A DNA stretch of 64,000 bases from Streptomyces roseirectus (GTDB taxonomy: Bacteria; Actinomycetota; Actinomycetes; Streptomycetales; Streptomycetaceae), in the NCBI RefSeq assembly GCF_014489635.1, contig NZ_CP060828.1, forward strand, positions 5,636,501 through 5,700,500. Reading direction: 5' to 3'. The translations under genes were made by a program, and so were the position numbers. Shown here piece after piece: positions 7,238-16,589 of the stretch (its first letter is position 1; the number at the start of each line of letters is the position of its first letter). The notes under the pieces were generated by a model, which made no database searches, was not told the DNA's origin, and saw only the letters and a program-made list of their open reading frames with translations.

Positions 7238-8919
7238 CCCAGCTTCAGCAGCGCCGCCACGATCGGCCCCGCCGTGTCCCCGCCGTGCCCGCCCGCCTGG
7301 ACGACCCCGGCCGCCGCGAGATCGCCCCGGTACGCCGTGAACCAGCCGTTCGCCTTCTCCTGGCTGTCGACCTCCGCCGAACCGGTCTTCGCGCCGTAGT
7401 CGCCGCTCATCCCGGCCATCGCCCCGGCCGCCGTCCCGTACTGGGCCGTGTACTTCATCAGCTCGCGCAGCTGGCCCAGGGTCGCCGGGGACATCGTGCG
7501 CGAGGCCGTCGCCAGCGTGCGGTGGTCGAAGTCGGGGGAGACCAGGTAGGGCTGGTGGAAGGTGCCGGACTTGACGGTCGCCGAGACCGACGCCATGTTC
7601 AGCGGGTTCATCCGCACCCCGCCCTGCCCGATCAGCGACGCGCCCATCTGGGCCGCCTTCTGCACCGGCACCGCGCCGTCGAAGGTCGGCACACCCACCG
7701 ACCAGTTGTCCCTGGCCAGCCCGAACACCTGCTGGGCCTGCTTGGTGAGGCTGTCGTTGTCCAGCTTCGGCGCCTGGCTGATGAACGCGGTGTTGCAGGA
7801 GCGCGCGAAACTCGCCTTGAACGTGCCCTTCTTGATCTCGAACTCGTCGTCGTTCTGGAACTTCCAGCCGCCGTACGTGAAGTACTTCGGGCAGGGGTGC
7901 TCCTTGTCGGCGGACGCGAGCCCCTTCTCGATCAGCAGCGACGACGTGATCACCTTCATCGTCGAACCCGGCGCGAGCGAGCCGAGGAAGCCGACGTTGA
8001 AGCCCTTGCCGTTGTTCGCGACGGCCAGGATCTCGCCCGTGGACGCCTTCAGCGCGACGACCGACGCGCGCGGTTTCGCCGCGACCTGCTTCTCGGCGGC
8101 GGCCTGCATCGCCGGGTCGATCGTCGTCTTCACCTCGCCCGGCGTGCCCTTGCTCAGTTCGAGGACCGTCTTGTCCGACAGGTCGAGCTTCTTCGACGCC
8201 GTCCCGCGCACGACGCGCAGTTCGACGCCCGCCTTGCCGCCGGCCTTCTTGCCGTACTTCTCGCGCAGGCCGTCCAGGACGCTCGCCAGCGACGGGTACG
8301 CCTTCGCCGTCAGCTCCGCGCCGTCCCTGTCCAGCGCCTTCACCGGCGGGGTCCCGGACTCGCCGGTCACCAGGGTGTCGCCGTCCGCGAGGTCCGGGTG
8401 GACGACCGACGCGTGCCAGTCGATCTGCGGCTCGCCCGTCGTCGTGCTGCGCACGACCGTCAGCGCGCTCGCGTACGCCAGGGGCTTGCTGACCTTGTCG
8501 AACGTCACCGTGCCCTTCACGGCGAACGGCACCTTCGCGCCGACCGGGGTGCCCGGGGTGAGCGTCACGGCCGTCACGCGCGCGTCCTTCGCGTACCCGG
8601 TCAGCAGCGCCGTCGCCGCCTTCGCGTCGTCCGTCACCGCCGCCGCCCGCGCGACCTCGCCGCGCTGCCAGGACGTCAGGAACGCCGTCGACGCGGACGT
8701 CACCTCCGCGGCCGTCAGCGGGCCCGTCTTGATCTTGGGCTTGCCGTCGGACGACGACGAGGACGACGCCGTCGAGCCGTTCTCGGCCGCCGCGCCGCCG
8801 CCGTACAGCGCGTACACGCCGAAGGCGGCACCGCCGACCACCACGGCGGCCATCCCGCCGACGACGGCCGGACGGCGCTTGCTCGCGCGCGTCTCGTCGA
8901 CGCGCCTTCTCTTGCCCAC
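7234..8919 (-). CDS. penicillin-binding transpeptidase (class B PBP, PBP2a-like)
   Basis: A 561-residue bitopic membrane protein. Residues 1-16 are basic, residues 17-41 form the membrane anchor, then a Ser-rich linker, an NTF2-like (MecA_N) domain (about 65-185), a dimerisation region and the transpeptidase domain. Active-site motifs are STMK (about residue 319), SCN and KTG. It crosslinks peptidoglycan outside the membrane. The GTG at 8919 was chosen because it begins just before the basic/TM start. Paralogue of the next gene (9147-10769); both lie beside the SsgE-like gene, suggesting sporulation-specific wall synthesis. Confidence 0.88.
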   Translation of the reverse strand: MGKRRRVDETRASKRRPAVVGGMAAVVVGGAAFGVYALYGGGAAAENGSTASSSSSSDGKPKIKTGPLTAAEVTSASTAFLTSWQRGEVARAAAVTDDAKAATALLTGYAKDARVTAVTLTPGTPVGAKVPFAVKGTVTFDKVSKPLAYASALTVVRSTTTGEPQIDWHASVVHPDLADGDTLVTGESGTPPVKALDRDGAELTAKAYPSLASVLDGLREKYGKKAGGKAGVELRVVRGTASKKLDLSDKTVLELSKGTPGEVKTTIDPAMQAAAEKQVAAKPRASVVALKASTGEILAVANNGKGFNVGFLGSLAPGSTMKVITSSLLIEKGLASADKEHPCPKYFTYGGWKFQNDDEFEIKKGTFKASFARSCNTAFISQAPKLDNDSLTKQAQQVFGLARDNWSVGVPTFDGAVPVQKAAQMGASLIGQGGVRMNPLNMASVSATVKSGTFHQPYLVSPDFDHRTLATASRTMSPATLGQLRELMKYTAQYGTAAGAMAGMSGDYGAKTGSAEVDSQEKANGWFTAYRGDLAAAGVVQAGGHGGDTAGPIVAALLKLG

Positions 8920-9146
8920 GTACGTGACCTCCGCGCTCCCCGGGGACCCCACTGCCCTCACCCACCCCAACGACGGTGACCAGCCTAGGGTCCCCTTCTG
9001 CCCGGGTGACGTGGTTGTGACCTCAGCCACCCGTCCGTAGCGGGGTTGTGACAACGGGGGTGGATGGGGCGGGTGTTGTGGGGTACGGCATGCGTTCACG
9101 GTAGGGGGCGGGGGTCACCCGGGGGACGGGTTTCGGAGAAGCGGTG

Positions 9147-10769
9147 TCAGTCCGCCCCGAGGACGCTCGCCACGATCGGGCCCGCCGCGTCGACCCCGTG
9201 GCCGCCGTCCTGGACCATCGCGGCGGCGGCGACGTCGTCGCGGTAGGCGGTGAACCAGCTGTCGGAGGTGGCGCTGCCGTCGCTCTCGGCGGAGCCGGTC
9301 TTCGCGCCGATGTCGCCGCCCAGGCCGGACATGACCTCGGCGGCGGTGCCGGAGACGGCCGTGCGGCGCATCATCGAGCGCAGTTGCGCGGACGTGCTCG
9401 CGGACAGCCCGCGCGCGGTGGCCAGTTGACGCTCCTTGACGGAGAGCGGGACGAGGACCGGCTGGCGGAAGGTGCCCGTCTTGGCGGTCGCCGTCACGGA
9501 CGCCATGTTCAGCGGGTTCATCTGCACCTGGCCCTGCCCGATGAGGTTCGCGGCCTTGTCGGGGCCGGAGACGGCGGGGACCTTGCCGTCGGCGGACGCG
9601 ATGCCGATGCTCCAGTCGTTACGGCCGAGCCCGAACCGCTCCTGCGCCTCGCGGGTGAGGGCGTCGGTGGCGAGGTCGTCGGCGAACTTGATGAACGCGG
9701 TGTTGCAGGAGCGCGCGAAGCTCTGCGCGAGCGTGGCGCCCTCGTCCGGCGTGAGGGTCTTGAGGTTCCCGAAGGTCTGGCCCTCCCACAGCGCGGTCGG
9801 CGGGCACGGCGCGGGCCTGTTCGCGCTGGTCAGCCCGTTGTCGATGAGCGTCGCGGCGGTGACGATCTTCATCGTGGACCCCGGCGGGCGCGCGCCCTGC
9901 ACGGCCGCGTTGAAGCCGTCCGCCCGGTTGTTGGCGATCGCGAGGATCTGCCCGCTGCTGGGCTGGAGCGCGACCACCGACGACTCCGGGTAGCGCTTGA
10001 CGGCCGTCTCCGCAGCCGCCTGCACGCGCGCGCTGAGCGTCGTGCGCACCTTGCCGGGCTTGCCCTCGGTGAGCGTCAGCAGCGTCTTGTCCGGCACCGA
10101 CCCGTCGCCGTGCCGGACGGCCAGCTCGACGCCCGGCGTGCCGCCCGCCTCGACGGCGTACTCCTTGCGGAGTAGATCCAGCGTGGCTCCCAGGGAGGGG
10201 TACTCGCCGGCCGTGAGGACGACGCCGTCCCGGTCCACGGCCTCGATCGGCGGCTGTGTCGCGCCGCCGGTGACCAGGGTGTCCGTGGTGCTCGTCAGCG
10301 CCGGGTGCAGCACGCTCGGCTTCCAGTCCACCAGCGCCTTCCCGGTGGTGAGACCCCGTACGACCCTGAGACTGCTGCGGTACGACAGGGGTTTCGTCGT
10401 ACCTCCGTACGACACCGTCGCGTCGACCCTGAAGGGGACGGTGTCCCCCGTGATCGTCCCCGGGGTGATCCTCACCCCGCCGATGTGCGCCTCGTTCCCG
10501 TACCCGGTGAACATCGTCCCGGCGACGGGCGCGTTGTCGGTCAGCCCCGCCGCGACGCTCGCCTCGCCCTTCTCCCACGCCGCGAAGAACGCCCTCGCCG
10601 TCTCCTTCACCTCACCCCCGTCCGGCGGCCCCGTCTTCACGGCCACCGGCCCCTTCGCCTCCGACCCCCCACTCACCGCCGACAACAAGTTGTACGCCCC
10701 GTACCCGGCCCCGCCCACCATCACGGCGAACACCGACCCCACCACGGCGACCTTGACCCCCTTGGCCAT
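9147..10769 (-). CDS. penicillin-binding transpeptidase, paralogue of the neighbouring PBP
   Basis: A 540-residue class B PBP with the same architecture as its neighbour: membrane anchor at residues 4-30, NTF2-like domain, and transpeptidase domain with STMK, SCN and KTG motifs. The two share long matching blocks (for example RSCNTAFI and MNPLNMASV), so they arose by tandem duplication. The ATG at 10769 follows a GGGAGCG ribosome-binding site. The roughly 230-base gap to the downstream PBP gene allows separate regulation. No loss of catalytic residues is visible in either copy. Confidence 0.88.
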   Translation of the reverse strand: MAKGVKVAVVGSVFAVMVGGAGYGAYNLLSAVSGGSEAKGPVAVKTGPPDGGEVKETARAFFAAWEKGEASVAAGLTDNAPVAGTMFTGYGNEAHIGGVRITPGTITGDTVPFRVDATVSYGGTTKPLSYRSSLRVVRGLTTGKALVDWKPSVLHPALTSTTDTLVTGGATQPPIEAVDRDGVVLTAGEYPSLGATLDLLRKEYAVEAGGTPGVELAVRHGDGSVPDKTLLTLTEGKPGKVRTTLSARVQAAAETAVKRYPESSVVALQPSSGQILAIANNRADGFNAAVQGARPPGSTMKIVTAATLIDNGLTSANRPAPCPPTALWEGQTFGNLKTLTPDEGATLAQSFARSCNTAFIKFADDLATDALTREAQERFGLGRNDWSIGIASADGKVPAVSGPDKAANLIGQGQVQMNPLNMASVTATAKTGTFRQPVLVPLSVKERQLATARGLSASTSAQLRSMMRRTAVSGTAAEVMSGLGGDIGAKTGSAESDGSATSDSWFTAYRDDVAAAAMVQDGGHGVDAAGPIVASVLGAD

Positions 10770-10967
10770 CCCACGCTCCCTCTCGTCTCCCCGTAAGCCT
10801 TTTTGAGCGCGTTCAAAAAGACCCCTCTGCCCCGCACTGTACGCACGCCCAGCCACTCCTGTGACCCACGTTTCGGAAACTTGTCCGAATGGAGACGAGC
10901 GGAGGGGCTGAACGCGGCGGGGGGCATGCCCGCGAACACGCGCGGAGGGCGGGGCCTGCCGCACGCG

Positions 10968-11017
10968 CGCAAGGCGGGGTCAGCCGTACTCACGCAAGGC
11001 GGGGTCAGTCGTACTCG
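10968..11017. repeat. 25-bp tandem duplication at the 3' end of a small gene
   Basis: Two adjacent 25-base copies (10968-10992, 10993-11017) differ at two positions. The 10993-11017 copy contains the stop codon of the small minus-strand gene. The unit length and divergence match the separate duplication at 4176-4225, though the sequences are unrelated. Confidence 0.85.
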
Positions 11018-11214
11018 CGTAAACCGGCGCCCAGCCGGCGCCCCTCTTCCGCCCTGCGGCGCAGCAGCACGGCGGCGGTGGTGTGCAACTCTTTCCAGGA
11101 GGGCGGGCGTCCGGCGTCCGACGCGTCGACGACGGACTCCATGGCGACGGCCGAGGCATGCGCCGCCTCTCCAGCCGCCGCGAGTACGCGGCGCGTTTCC
11201 CATCCCCGGACCAC
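11005..11214 (-). CDS. small hypothetical protein
   Basis: A 69-residue reading frame with a charged, alanine-rich composition (RRVLAAAGEAAHASAVAMES...KELHTTAAVLLRRRAEEGRRLG). Two predicted helices, no cysteines, no membrane segment. The helical HTTAAVLLRRRAEEGRRL segment looks like a real protein rather than an antisense shadow, and no better frame covers this stretch. Its stop codon lies in a tandem 25-bp duplication. I do not recognise a family. Confidence 0.4.
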   Translation of the reverse strand: MVRGWETRRVLAAAGEAAHASAVAMESVVDASDAGRPPSWKELHTTAAVLLRRRAEEGRRLGAGLREYD

Positions 11215-11328
11215 GCCATGTGCGCCTGCATGCTCAAGGCCGCCCGTCGAGCTGGACGCGTAACCGGCATGTCGACCTTCCGCCGCTCCTAGGCTGGTTC
11301 GTCTCTACTGGACCGGAAGAAGGAACCC

Positions 11329-11730
11329 ATGCGACCTGCGCGCTTCCAGGACTGGCTGATCGACGTCGTCAAGAACACGCCGGGCGTCGATCGCGTCCAG
11401 TCCCTCGCCGACGCCGGAGACGGCAAGCAGCCCTTCGGTATCGCGCTGACGCGGGGCGGCAAAGAAGAGCGCTGGCAGATCACTCACCAACTGGCCGACG
11501 GCGAGAAGCACGAGCACGAGGAGAGCGTGGTCAAGGACACGCCGTTCACCGCGCCGGTCCCGGAGGCCGGCGTCGCGGCGGACGTCTGGCTCGTCGGGGC
11601 GATCGGCGCGTCCGAGTCCCCGGAGATCGCCCGCGTCGAACGCTGGCAAGAACGCCCGGAAGGAGCCTCCCAGTCCGGCTTCACGGTGTTCTTCCACGCC
11701 GGTTCACGCGCCTTCGTCCGGCCCCTGTAG
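11329..11730 (+). CDS. conserved hypothetical protein
   Basis: A 133-residue soluble protein with no cysteines or membrane segments. A GAAGGAA ribosome-binding site precedes the ATG. The pattern (FQDWLIDVVKNTPGVDRVQSL, then ITLRGG-like strands, then an acidic segment) suggests a compact alpha/beta domain. It stands alone between the PBPs and pmt. I do not recognise a characterised family; similar short proteins are common in streptomycetes. Confidence 0.65.
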   Translation: MRPARFQDWLIDVVKNTPGVDRVQSLADAGDGKQPFGIALTRGGKEERWQITHQLADGEKHEHEESVVKDTPFTAPVPEAGVAADVWLVGAIGASESPEIARVERWQERPEGASQSGFTVFFHAGSRAFVRPL

Positions 11731-11769
11731 CCCCTCCGCGTCGGAAGGCTCTTGCACGGGGCCGTGCGC

Positions 11770-13530
11770 CTAAACCCACGTGTCCAGCCACATCCGCGCC
11801 CGCCAGTCGTCCATCGGCATCGCCGTCCCCGTGTAGATCGGCCAGAAGTAGATGAAGTTCCAGGCGATGAGGAGCACCAGCACGCCCGCCCCCGTCGCGC
11901 CGATGACGCGGCGGTTGTCGGGGGAGCCCGGGGGGCCGGCGAGGGCGCCGATCATGAGGGCGAGGGCGAGGCAGAGGAAGGGGAGGAAGACGTCGGCGTA
12001 GAAGAAGAAGATGGTCCGCTCCTGGTACATGAACCAGGGGAGGTAGCCGGCGGCGACGGCGCCCGCGATCGCGCCGGCGCGCCAGTCACGGCGGAAGAAC
12101 CAGCGCCACAGGACATAGAGGACGGCGAAACAGGCGGCCCACCACAGGAGGGGCGTGCCCAGGGCGAGGACTTCGCGGGGGCACTTCTCCAGCGCGCCGG
12201 AGGGGCAGCCGTCCGTCCCCGCGGACGGGGTCTCGTAGAAGAAGGAGACGGGGCGGCCGAGGACGAGCCAGCTCCAGGGGTTGGACTGGTAGGAGTGCGG
12301 CGAGGTGAGGTGCGTGTGGAACTTGTACACCTCGTGCTCGTAGTGCCACAGGCTGCGCAGCCAGTCGGGCAGGAGCCAGGTCCAGGTGCCGCCCTTGCCG
12401 TCGGTGGCGGCCCAGTTGCGGTAGTAGCCGCCGGACCCGTCGGACGGCGAGAGGATCCAGCCCGTCCAGGAGACCAGGTAGGTCAGAAGTACTACGGGTA
12501 CGGTCGTGAGGAACGCGCGCCCGGTGTCGTACTTGAGGACTGCCTGGTACGGGTTACGCGCCCCCGCGACCTTCCGCGACCCGGCGTCCCACAGCAGCGC
12601 CATGACGATGAACGCGGCCATGAAGTACAGCCCGTTCCACTTCGTCCCGACCGCGAGCCCCAGCATCAGCCCGGCCCCCCACCGCCAGGGCCGCCAGCCC
12701 AGGCGCAGGTGGTCGCCGACGGCGGCGTCGGGCCGGCAGCGGCCGTCCGCGTCCGGCGTCAGCGCCGCCGCCAGCTTCTCCCGCGCCTTGTCCCGGTCGA
12801 CGACCAGGCACCCGAACGCGGCGAGGACGAAGAACATCAGCACCCCGTCGAGCAGCGCGGTGCGGCTCATCACGAAGTGCAGCCCGTCGACGGCCATCAG
12901 GGCGCCCGCGAGGCAGCCGAGGAACGTCGAGCGCAGCAGGCGCCGGCCGATCCGGCACAGCAGGAAGACCGACAGCGTGCCGAGCAGCGCGGTCATGAAC
13001 CGCCAGCCGAAGGGGTTGAAGCCGAACATCAGCTCACCGAGGCCGATGACGTACTTCCCGACCGGCGGGTGGACGACGTACGCGGCGTCCGAGGGGATGG
13101 GCACGTTGCCGTCGGAGCCCAGGATCAGCTGGTTGACGTTCTTGTCCCAGTTGACCTCGAAGCCTCGGTGGACGAGGGCCCACGCGTCCTTCGCGTAGTA
13201 CGTCTCGTCGAATATGACCGCCTTCGGACTGCCCAGGTTCCAGAACCGCAGCAGCCCCGCGAGCAGCGTCACCAGCAGCGGCCCGATCCACGCCGACCAG
13301 CGCGTCAGCCACCCCGCGAGCCGGTGGGAGACGCCCAGCGCCTCCCAGAGCCGGGGGCTCGGCTCCGCGTACGGCGGCACCAGCCGCTCCCTGACGTCCG
13401 GGGCGGGCCGCCCCGACCAGCCGAATCGCCGCAGCCGCCGCTGCCACGACAGCCGGTCGGCCTCCGACACGTCGTCATCGAGGGCGGGCCGCTGTTCCGT
13501 GGAGTCCGTGGAGGACGCGGTACTGGTCAC
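11770..13530 (-). CDS. pmt: dolichyl-phosphate-mannose--protein mannosyltransferase (Pmt)
   Basis: A 586-residue GT39 enzyme with about 11 membrane helices. It transfers mannose from polyprenol-phosphate-mannose to Ser/Thr of secreted proteins; in Streptomyces this glycosylates lipoproteins, PstS and the phiC31 receptor. The catalytic acidic pair is in FDETYYAKDAW in the first external loop, and VVHPPVGKYVIGLGE and TKWNGLYF are conserved family blocks. The GTG at 13530 is preferred; an upstream GTG at 13579-13581 would add 17 unsupported residues. Divergent from rsmI. Confidence 0.9.
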   Translation of the reverse strand: MTSTASSTDSTEQRPALDDDVSEADRLSWQRRLRRFGWSGRPAPDVRERLVPPYAEPSPRLWEALGVSHRLAGWLTRWSAWIGPLLVTLLAGLLRFWNLGSPKAVIFDETYYAKDAWALVHRGFEVNWDKNVNQLILGSDGNVPIPSDAAYVVHPPVGKYVIGLGELMFGFNPFGWRFMTALLGTLSVFLLCRIGRRLLRSTFLGCLAGALMAVDGLHFVMSRTALLDGVLMFFVLAAFGCLVVDRDKAREKLAAALTPDADGRCRPDAAVGDHLRLGWRPWRWGAGLMLGLAVGTKWNGLYFMAAFIVMALLWDAGSRKVAGARNPYQAVLKYDTGRAFLTTVPVVLLTYLVSWTGWILSPSDGSGGYYRNWAATDGKGGTWTWLLPDWLRSLWHYEHEVYKFHTHLTSPHSYQSNPWSWLVLGRPVSFFYETPSAGTDGCPSGALEKCPREVLALGTPLLWWAACFAVLYVLWRWFFRRDWRAGAIAGAVAAGYLPWFMYQERTIFFFYADVFLPFLCLALALMIGALAGPPGSPDNRRVIGATGAGVLVLLIAWNFIYFWPIYTGTAMPMDDWRARMWLDTWV

Positions 13531-13606
13531 CGCGCCATCGTAGGGAACACCTCTGTGTGAGTCCCGTGCTTGGCCCGACACGGCTCACAACTGCGAGGAT
13601 GGAAAC

Positions 13607-14461
13607 GTGACACCGACACCCGGAACCCTCGTCCTCGCCGGCACGCCCATCGGAGACATCGCGGACGCGCCGCCGCGGCTCGCCCAGGAGCTCGCGGAGG
13701 CGGATGTGATCGCCGCCGAGGACACGCGGCGGCTGCGGCGGCTGACCCAGGCGCTGGGGGTGACCCCTAGGGGTCGGGTCGTGTCGTACTTCGAGGGGAA
13801 CGAGTCGGCTCGTACTCCGGAGCTGGTGGAGGAGCTGGTAGGGGGCGCGCGCGTACTACTCGTGACCGACGCCGGCATGCCGTCCGTGTCCGACCCCGGG
13901 TACCGGCTGGTCGCCGCGGCCGTCGAGAAGGACGTCCGCGTCACCGCCGTCCCCGGGCCCTCCGCCGTCCTCACCGCACTCGCGCTCTCCGGGCTGCCCG
14001 TGGACCGGTTCTGCTTCGAGGGGTTCCTGCCGCGCAAGGCGGGCGAGCGGCTGTCGCGGCTGCGGGACGTGGCCGGCGAGCGCCGCACGCTCGTCTACTT
14101 CGAGGCCCCGCACCGGCTGGACGACACGCTCGCCGCGATGGCCGAGGTGTTCGGCGCGGAGCGGCGCGCGGCCGTGTGCCGGGAGATGACGAAGACGTAC
14201 GAGGAGGTGCGGCGCGGCGGGCTCGGCGAGCTGGCCGCGTGGGCGGCGGAGGGGGTGCGGGGCGAGATCACCGTCGTCGTGTCGGGTGCGCCGGAGCGGG
14301 GGCCCGAAGAACTCGGCGCCGACGAGCTCGTCCGGCGGGTGCGGGCCCGCGAGGAGGCGGGGGAGCGGCGCAAGGAGGCGATCGCGGCGGTCGCCGTGGA
14401 GGCCGGGATCGCGAAGCGGGTCGTGTTCGACGCGGTCGTCGCGGCCAAACACGGCTCCTGA
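13607..14461 (+). CDS. rsmI: 16S rRNA (cytidine(1402)-2'-O)-methyltransferase RsmI
   Basis: A 284-residue SAM-dependent tetrapyrrole-methylase-fold enzyme that 2'-O-methylates C1402 in the ribosomal P site. Visible: LVLAGTPIGDIADAPPR at the N-terminus, AEDTRRLRRL, VTDAGMPSVSDPG (SAM-binding loop), and FEAPHRLDDTLAAMAEVFG. The GTG start is the only one that begins directly on the conserved first strand; an upstream ATG is followed at once by a stop. Divergent from pmt, with a gap of 76 bases. Confidence 0.95.
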   Translation: MTPTPGTLVLAGTPIGDIADAPPRLAQELAEADVIAAEDTRRLRRLTQALGVTPRGRVVSYFEGNESARTPELVEELVGGARVLLVTDAGMPSVSDPGYRLVAAAVEKDVRVTAVPGPSAVLTALALSGLPVDRFCFEGFLPRKAGERLSRLRDVAGERRTLVYFEAPHRLDDTLAAMAEVFGAERRAAVCREMTKTYEEVRRGGLGELAAWAAEGVRGEITVVVSGAPERGPEELGADELVRRVRAREEAGERRKEAIAAVAVEAGIAKRVVFDAVVAAKHGS

Positions 14462-14649
14462 CGTCACGTTCTGGCAAAGCCGTCTCTCCGAAGGCAAAGC
14501 CCAACCGCCCCTCGCGGCTCCTTCGGTAAGGAAACGCCAAATCGAGTCCAACAAAGAACAGGGCGGGTGCCGCCGGGCCGCTCCCGGGCGTCCACTGAGG
14601 TGAGGGACACGACAGAAGTCCCCTGATCCAGCGGACCTAAGGAGCTGGA

Positions 14650-15054
14650 ATGAGCGAGATCTCAGGGCGGACCGGCCTGCGTGACGGAGCGACGGCCGTG
14701 GTCAACGAGTCCTACTCCTTCGCCTGCATGCGCTGCGGGCACGGCTGGGAGCAGTCGTACGAGATTGAGCACCACACCGACGCGGACGGCCACGAGTTCG
14801 TCATGTACGTCGTGGACGGCAAGGTCGTCCCGTCACCGCTGTCCCGCCCGACGTGCCAGAACTGCGACGCGCACCTCGTGAGGATCATGCGCGCGGGCCA
14901 GGTCTCGTCCGTGCGCGAGGCCACCCGGCGCCTCCACGAGGTGCCGGCCTCCCGCACGGAGCCGGCCACGGACGACGCCGTCCCCGCCGGGTCCCGCGAG
15001 ACCCACCACTGGCACCTGTCCGACCTCCTCCACCCGTTCCGCAAGGCGAGCTGA
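14650..15054 (+). CDS. zinc-ribbon-like hypothetical protein
   Basis: A 134-residue protein with two CxxC knuckles, CMRCGHGWEQ and CQNCDAHL, about 45 residues apart, which should bind one zinc ion. The segment between them (EIEHHTDADGHEFVMYVVDGKVVPSP) is strand-rich, and the C-terminal third is low-complexity and ends WHLSDLLHPFRKAS. A GGAGCTGG site precedes the ATG. Position between rsmI and tatD is conserved in streptomycetes as far as I recall. Function unknown; it could bind nucleic acid or a protein partner. Confidence 0.75.
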   Translation: MSEISGRTGLRDGATAVVNESYSFACMRCGHGWEQSYEIEHHTDADGHEFVMYVVDGKVVPSPLSRPTCQNCDAHLVRIMRAGQVSSVREATRRLHEVPASRTEPATDDAVPAGSRETHHWHLSDLLHPFRKAS

Positions 15055-15100
15055 CGCCGGGGCCCGGCCGGGGTGCGGGGCGTTTCCGTAGGATCAGTGC

Positions 15101-15982
15101 ATGTCTGCGAACGCCTCCGACAAGAACGCCGCCCCGCCGCTCCCGGACCCCCTCCGGGTCGCCGTGGCCGACTCCCACACCCACCTCGACATGCAGTCGG
15201 GGACGGTCGAGGAGGCGCTGGCGAAGGCGGCGTCGGTCGGGGTGACGACGGTCGTCCAGGTCGGCTGCGACGTGCGCGGCTCCCGGTGGGCGGCCGAGAC
15301 CGCCGCCGCGCACGACGCCGTCCACGCGGCCGTCGCGCTGCACCCCAACGAGGCGCCCCGCATCGTCCACGGAGACCCCGACGGCTGGTCCCGCCAGGGC
15401 GCGCGGCAGCCGGGGGGCCGGGCCGCGCTGGACGACGCCCTCGCCGAGATCGACCGGCTCGCCGCGCTGCCCCACGTCAAGGGCGTCGGCGAGACCGGCC
15501 TCGACCACTTCCGCACCGGCCCGGACGGCAAGGAGTCCCAGGAAGCCTCCTTCCGCGCCCACATCGAGATCGCCAAACGCCACGGCAAGGCCCTCGTCAT
15601 CCACGACCGCGACGCCCACGACGACGTCCTGCGCATCCTGAAGGAAGAGGGCGCCCCCGACCGCACGGTCTTCCACTGCTACTCCGGCGACGCCGACATG
15701 GCCGCCGTCTGCGCCCGCGCCGGCTACTTCATGTCCTTCGCCGGCAACGTCACCTTCAAGAACGCCCAGCCCCTGCGCGACGCCCTCGCGGTGGCCCCCC
15801 TGGAACTGCTCCTGGTGGAGACGGACGCCCCCTTCCTCACCCCCACCCCCTACCGGGGCCGCCCCAACGCGCCGTACCTGATTCCGGTGACCGTCCGCGC
15901 CATGGCCGAGGTCCGGGGCCTCGACGAGGACACGCTGGCGACGGCCCTGGGGGCGAACACGGCACGGGCGTTCGCCTACTGA
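15101..15982 (+). CDS. tatD: TatD-family metal-dependent hydrolase/DNase
   Basis: A 293-residue TIM-barrel hydrolase. Metal ligands are in DSHTHLDM (about residues 29-36), the GETGLDHF acid, HDRDAHDD, FHCYSGD and the late VETDAPFLTP Asp. Family members are 3'-5' exonucleases or D-aminoacyl-tRNA deacylases acting in the cytoplasm. A 24-residue N-terminal extension precedes the first strand. It ends the housekeeping line that is then broken by the accessory island; only nine bases separate it from the decayed DUF397 remnant. Confidence 0.9.
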   Translation: MSANASDKNAAPPLPDPLRVAVADSHTHLDMQSGTVEEALAKAASVGVTTVVQVGCDVRGSRWAAETAAAHDAVHAAVALHPNEAPRIVHGDPDGWSRQGARQPGGRAALDDALAEIDRLAALPHVKGVGETGLDHFRTGPDGKESQEASFRAHIEIAKRHGKALVIHDRDAHDDVLRILKEEGAPDRTVFHCYSGDADMAAVCARAGYFMSFAGNVTFKNAQPLRDALAVAPLELLLVETDAPFLTPTPYRGRPNAPYLIPVTVRAMAEVRGLDEDTLATALGANTARAFAY

Positions 15983-15991
15983 GCCACCCGC

Positions 15992-16579
15992 TCAGCGAAC
16001 GCCGTCCATCGCCAGGCTGTTGACGAAGGCGCTGAACGACGACGCCGCCAGAGTCAGGGTGCCGAGGGCAGGCGCTTTCGAGTCACGGACGGAGGGGCCC
16101 GCCGCGGTGACGGCGACTTCCACGCACTCGTTGTCGGCCGCGGTGTCTGCCGCCTGCGAACGCAGGTGGTCAAACATGAGCGTGTAAGTCCGCACATCGG
16201 TCGGCGAGTCCAAGTAGAGCCCCCGCTTGTGGAGTTCGAGATAGACGACGTTCATGCCGTTGAGCCATGGTGCGCAGGTACTCGATCTGTTCCACCGTCA
16301 CCTCGGCGTCGCCGACCATGCGGGGGAGGCGACCGCGAGCATGTGGCGAGGCGTCTGAAGCAGTCCTGGCACGAGGGCGTTGGCGAAGACGTGTTCGTAC
16401 TGGGCCACGTCCTCGAAGGACAGAAGTGGGTCCATGATCTCGGGGACGGCGGGATGGTCCCTGTGGAGACACCGGCGCTCTTGGCGACTTCGGACTGGGT
16501 GAAGCCCGCCTGAGCGCGGAGCGTTATCGCCCAGGGGCGCGGGGCCCGGCTCGGTGAGCCCGGAGCCGGCTTCCGCGGC
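15992..16579 (-). pseudogene. decayed XRE (DUF5753) regulator fused to a DUF397 remnant
   Basis: Pieces of one regulator appear in successive minus-strand frames. Around 16430-16540 an HTH core reads TLRAQAGFTQSEVAKSAGVS; another frame gives SFEDVAQYEHVFANALVPGL followed by LQTPRHM, the DUF5753 ligand domain; a third gives VTVEQIEYLRTMAQ; and 15992-16255 gives VVYLELHKRGLYLDSPTDVR fused directly to CVEVAVTAAGPSVRDSKAP, a DUF397 core. At least two frameshifts and a deletion joining the two genes are needed. Intact pairs of this type occur in whiJ/abaA-like loci that control streptomycete development. Confidence 0.75.
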
Positions 16580-16589
16580 AGCCTCTTCC

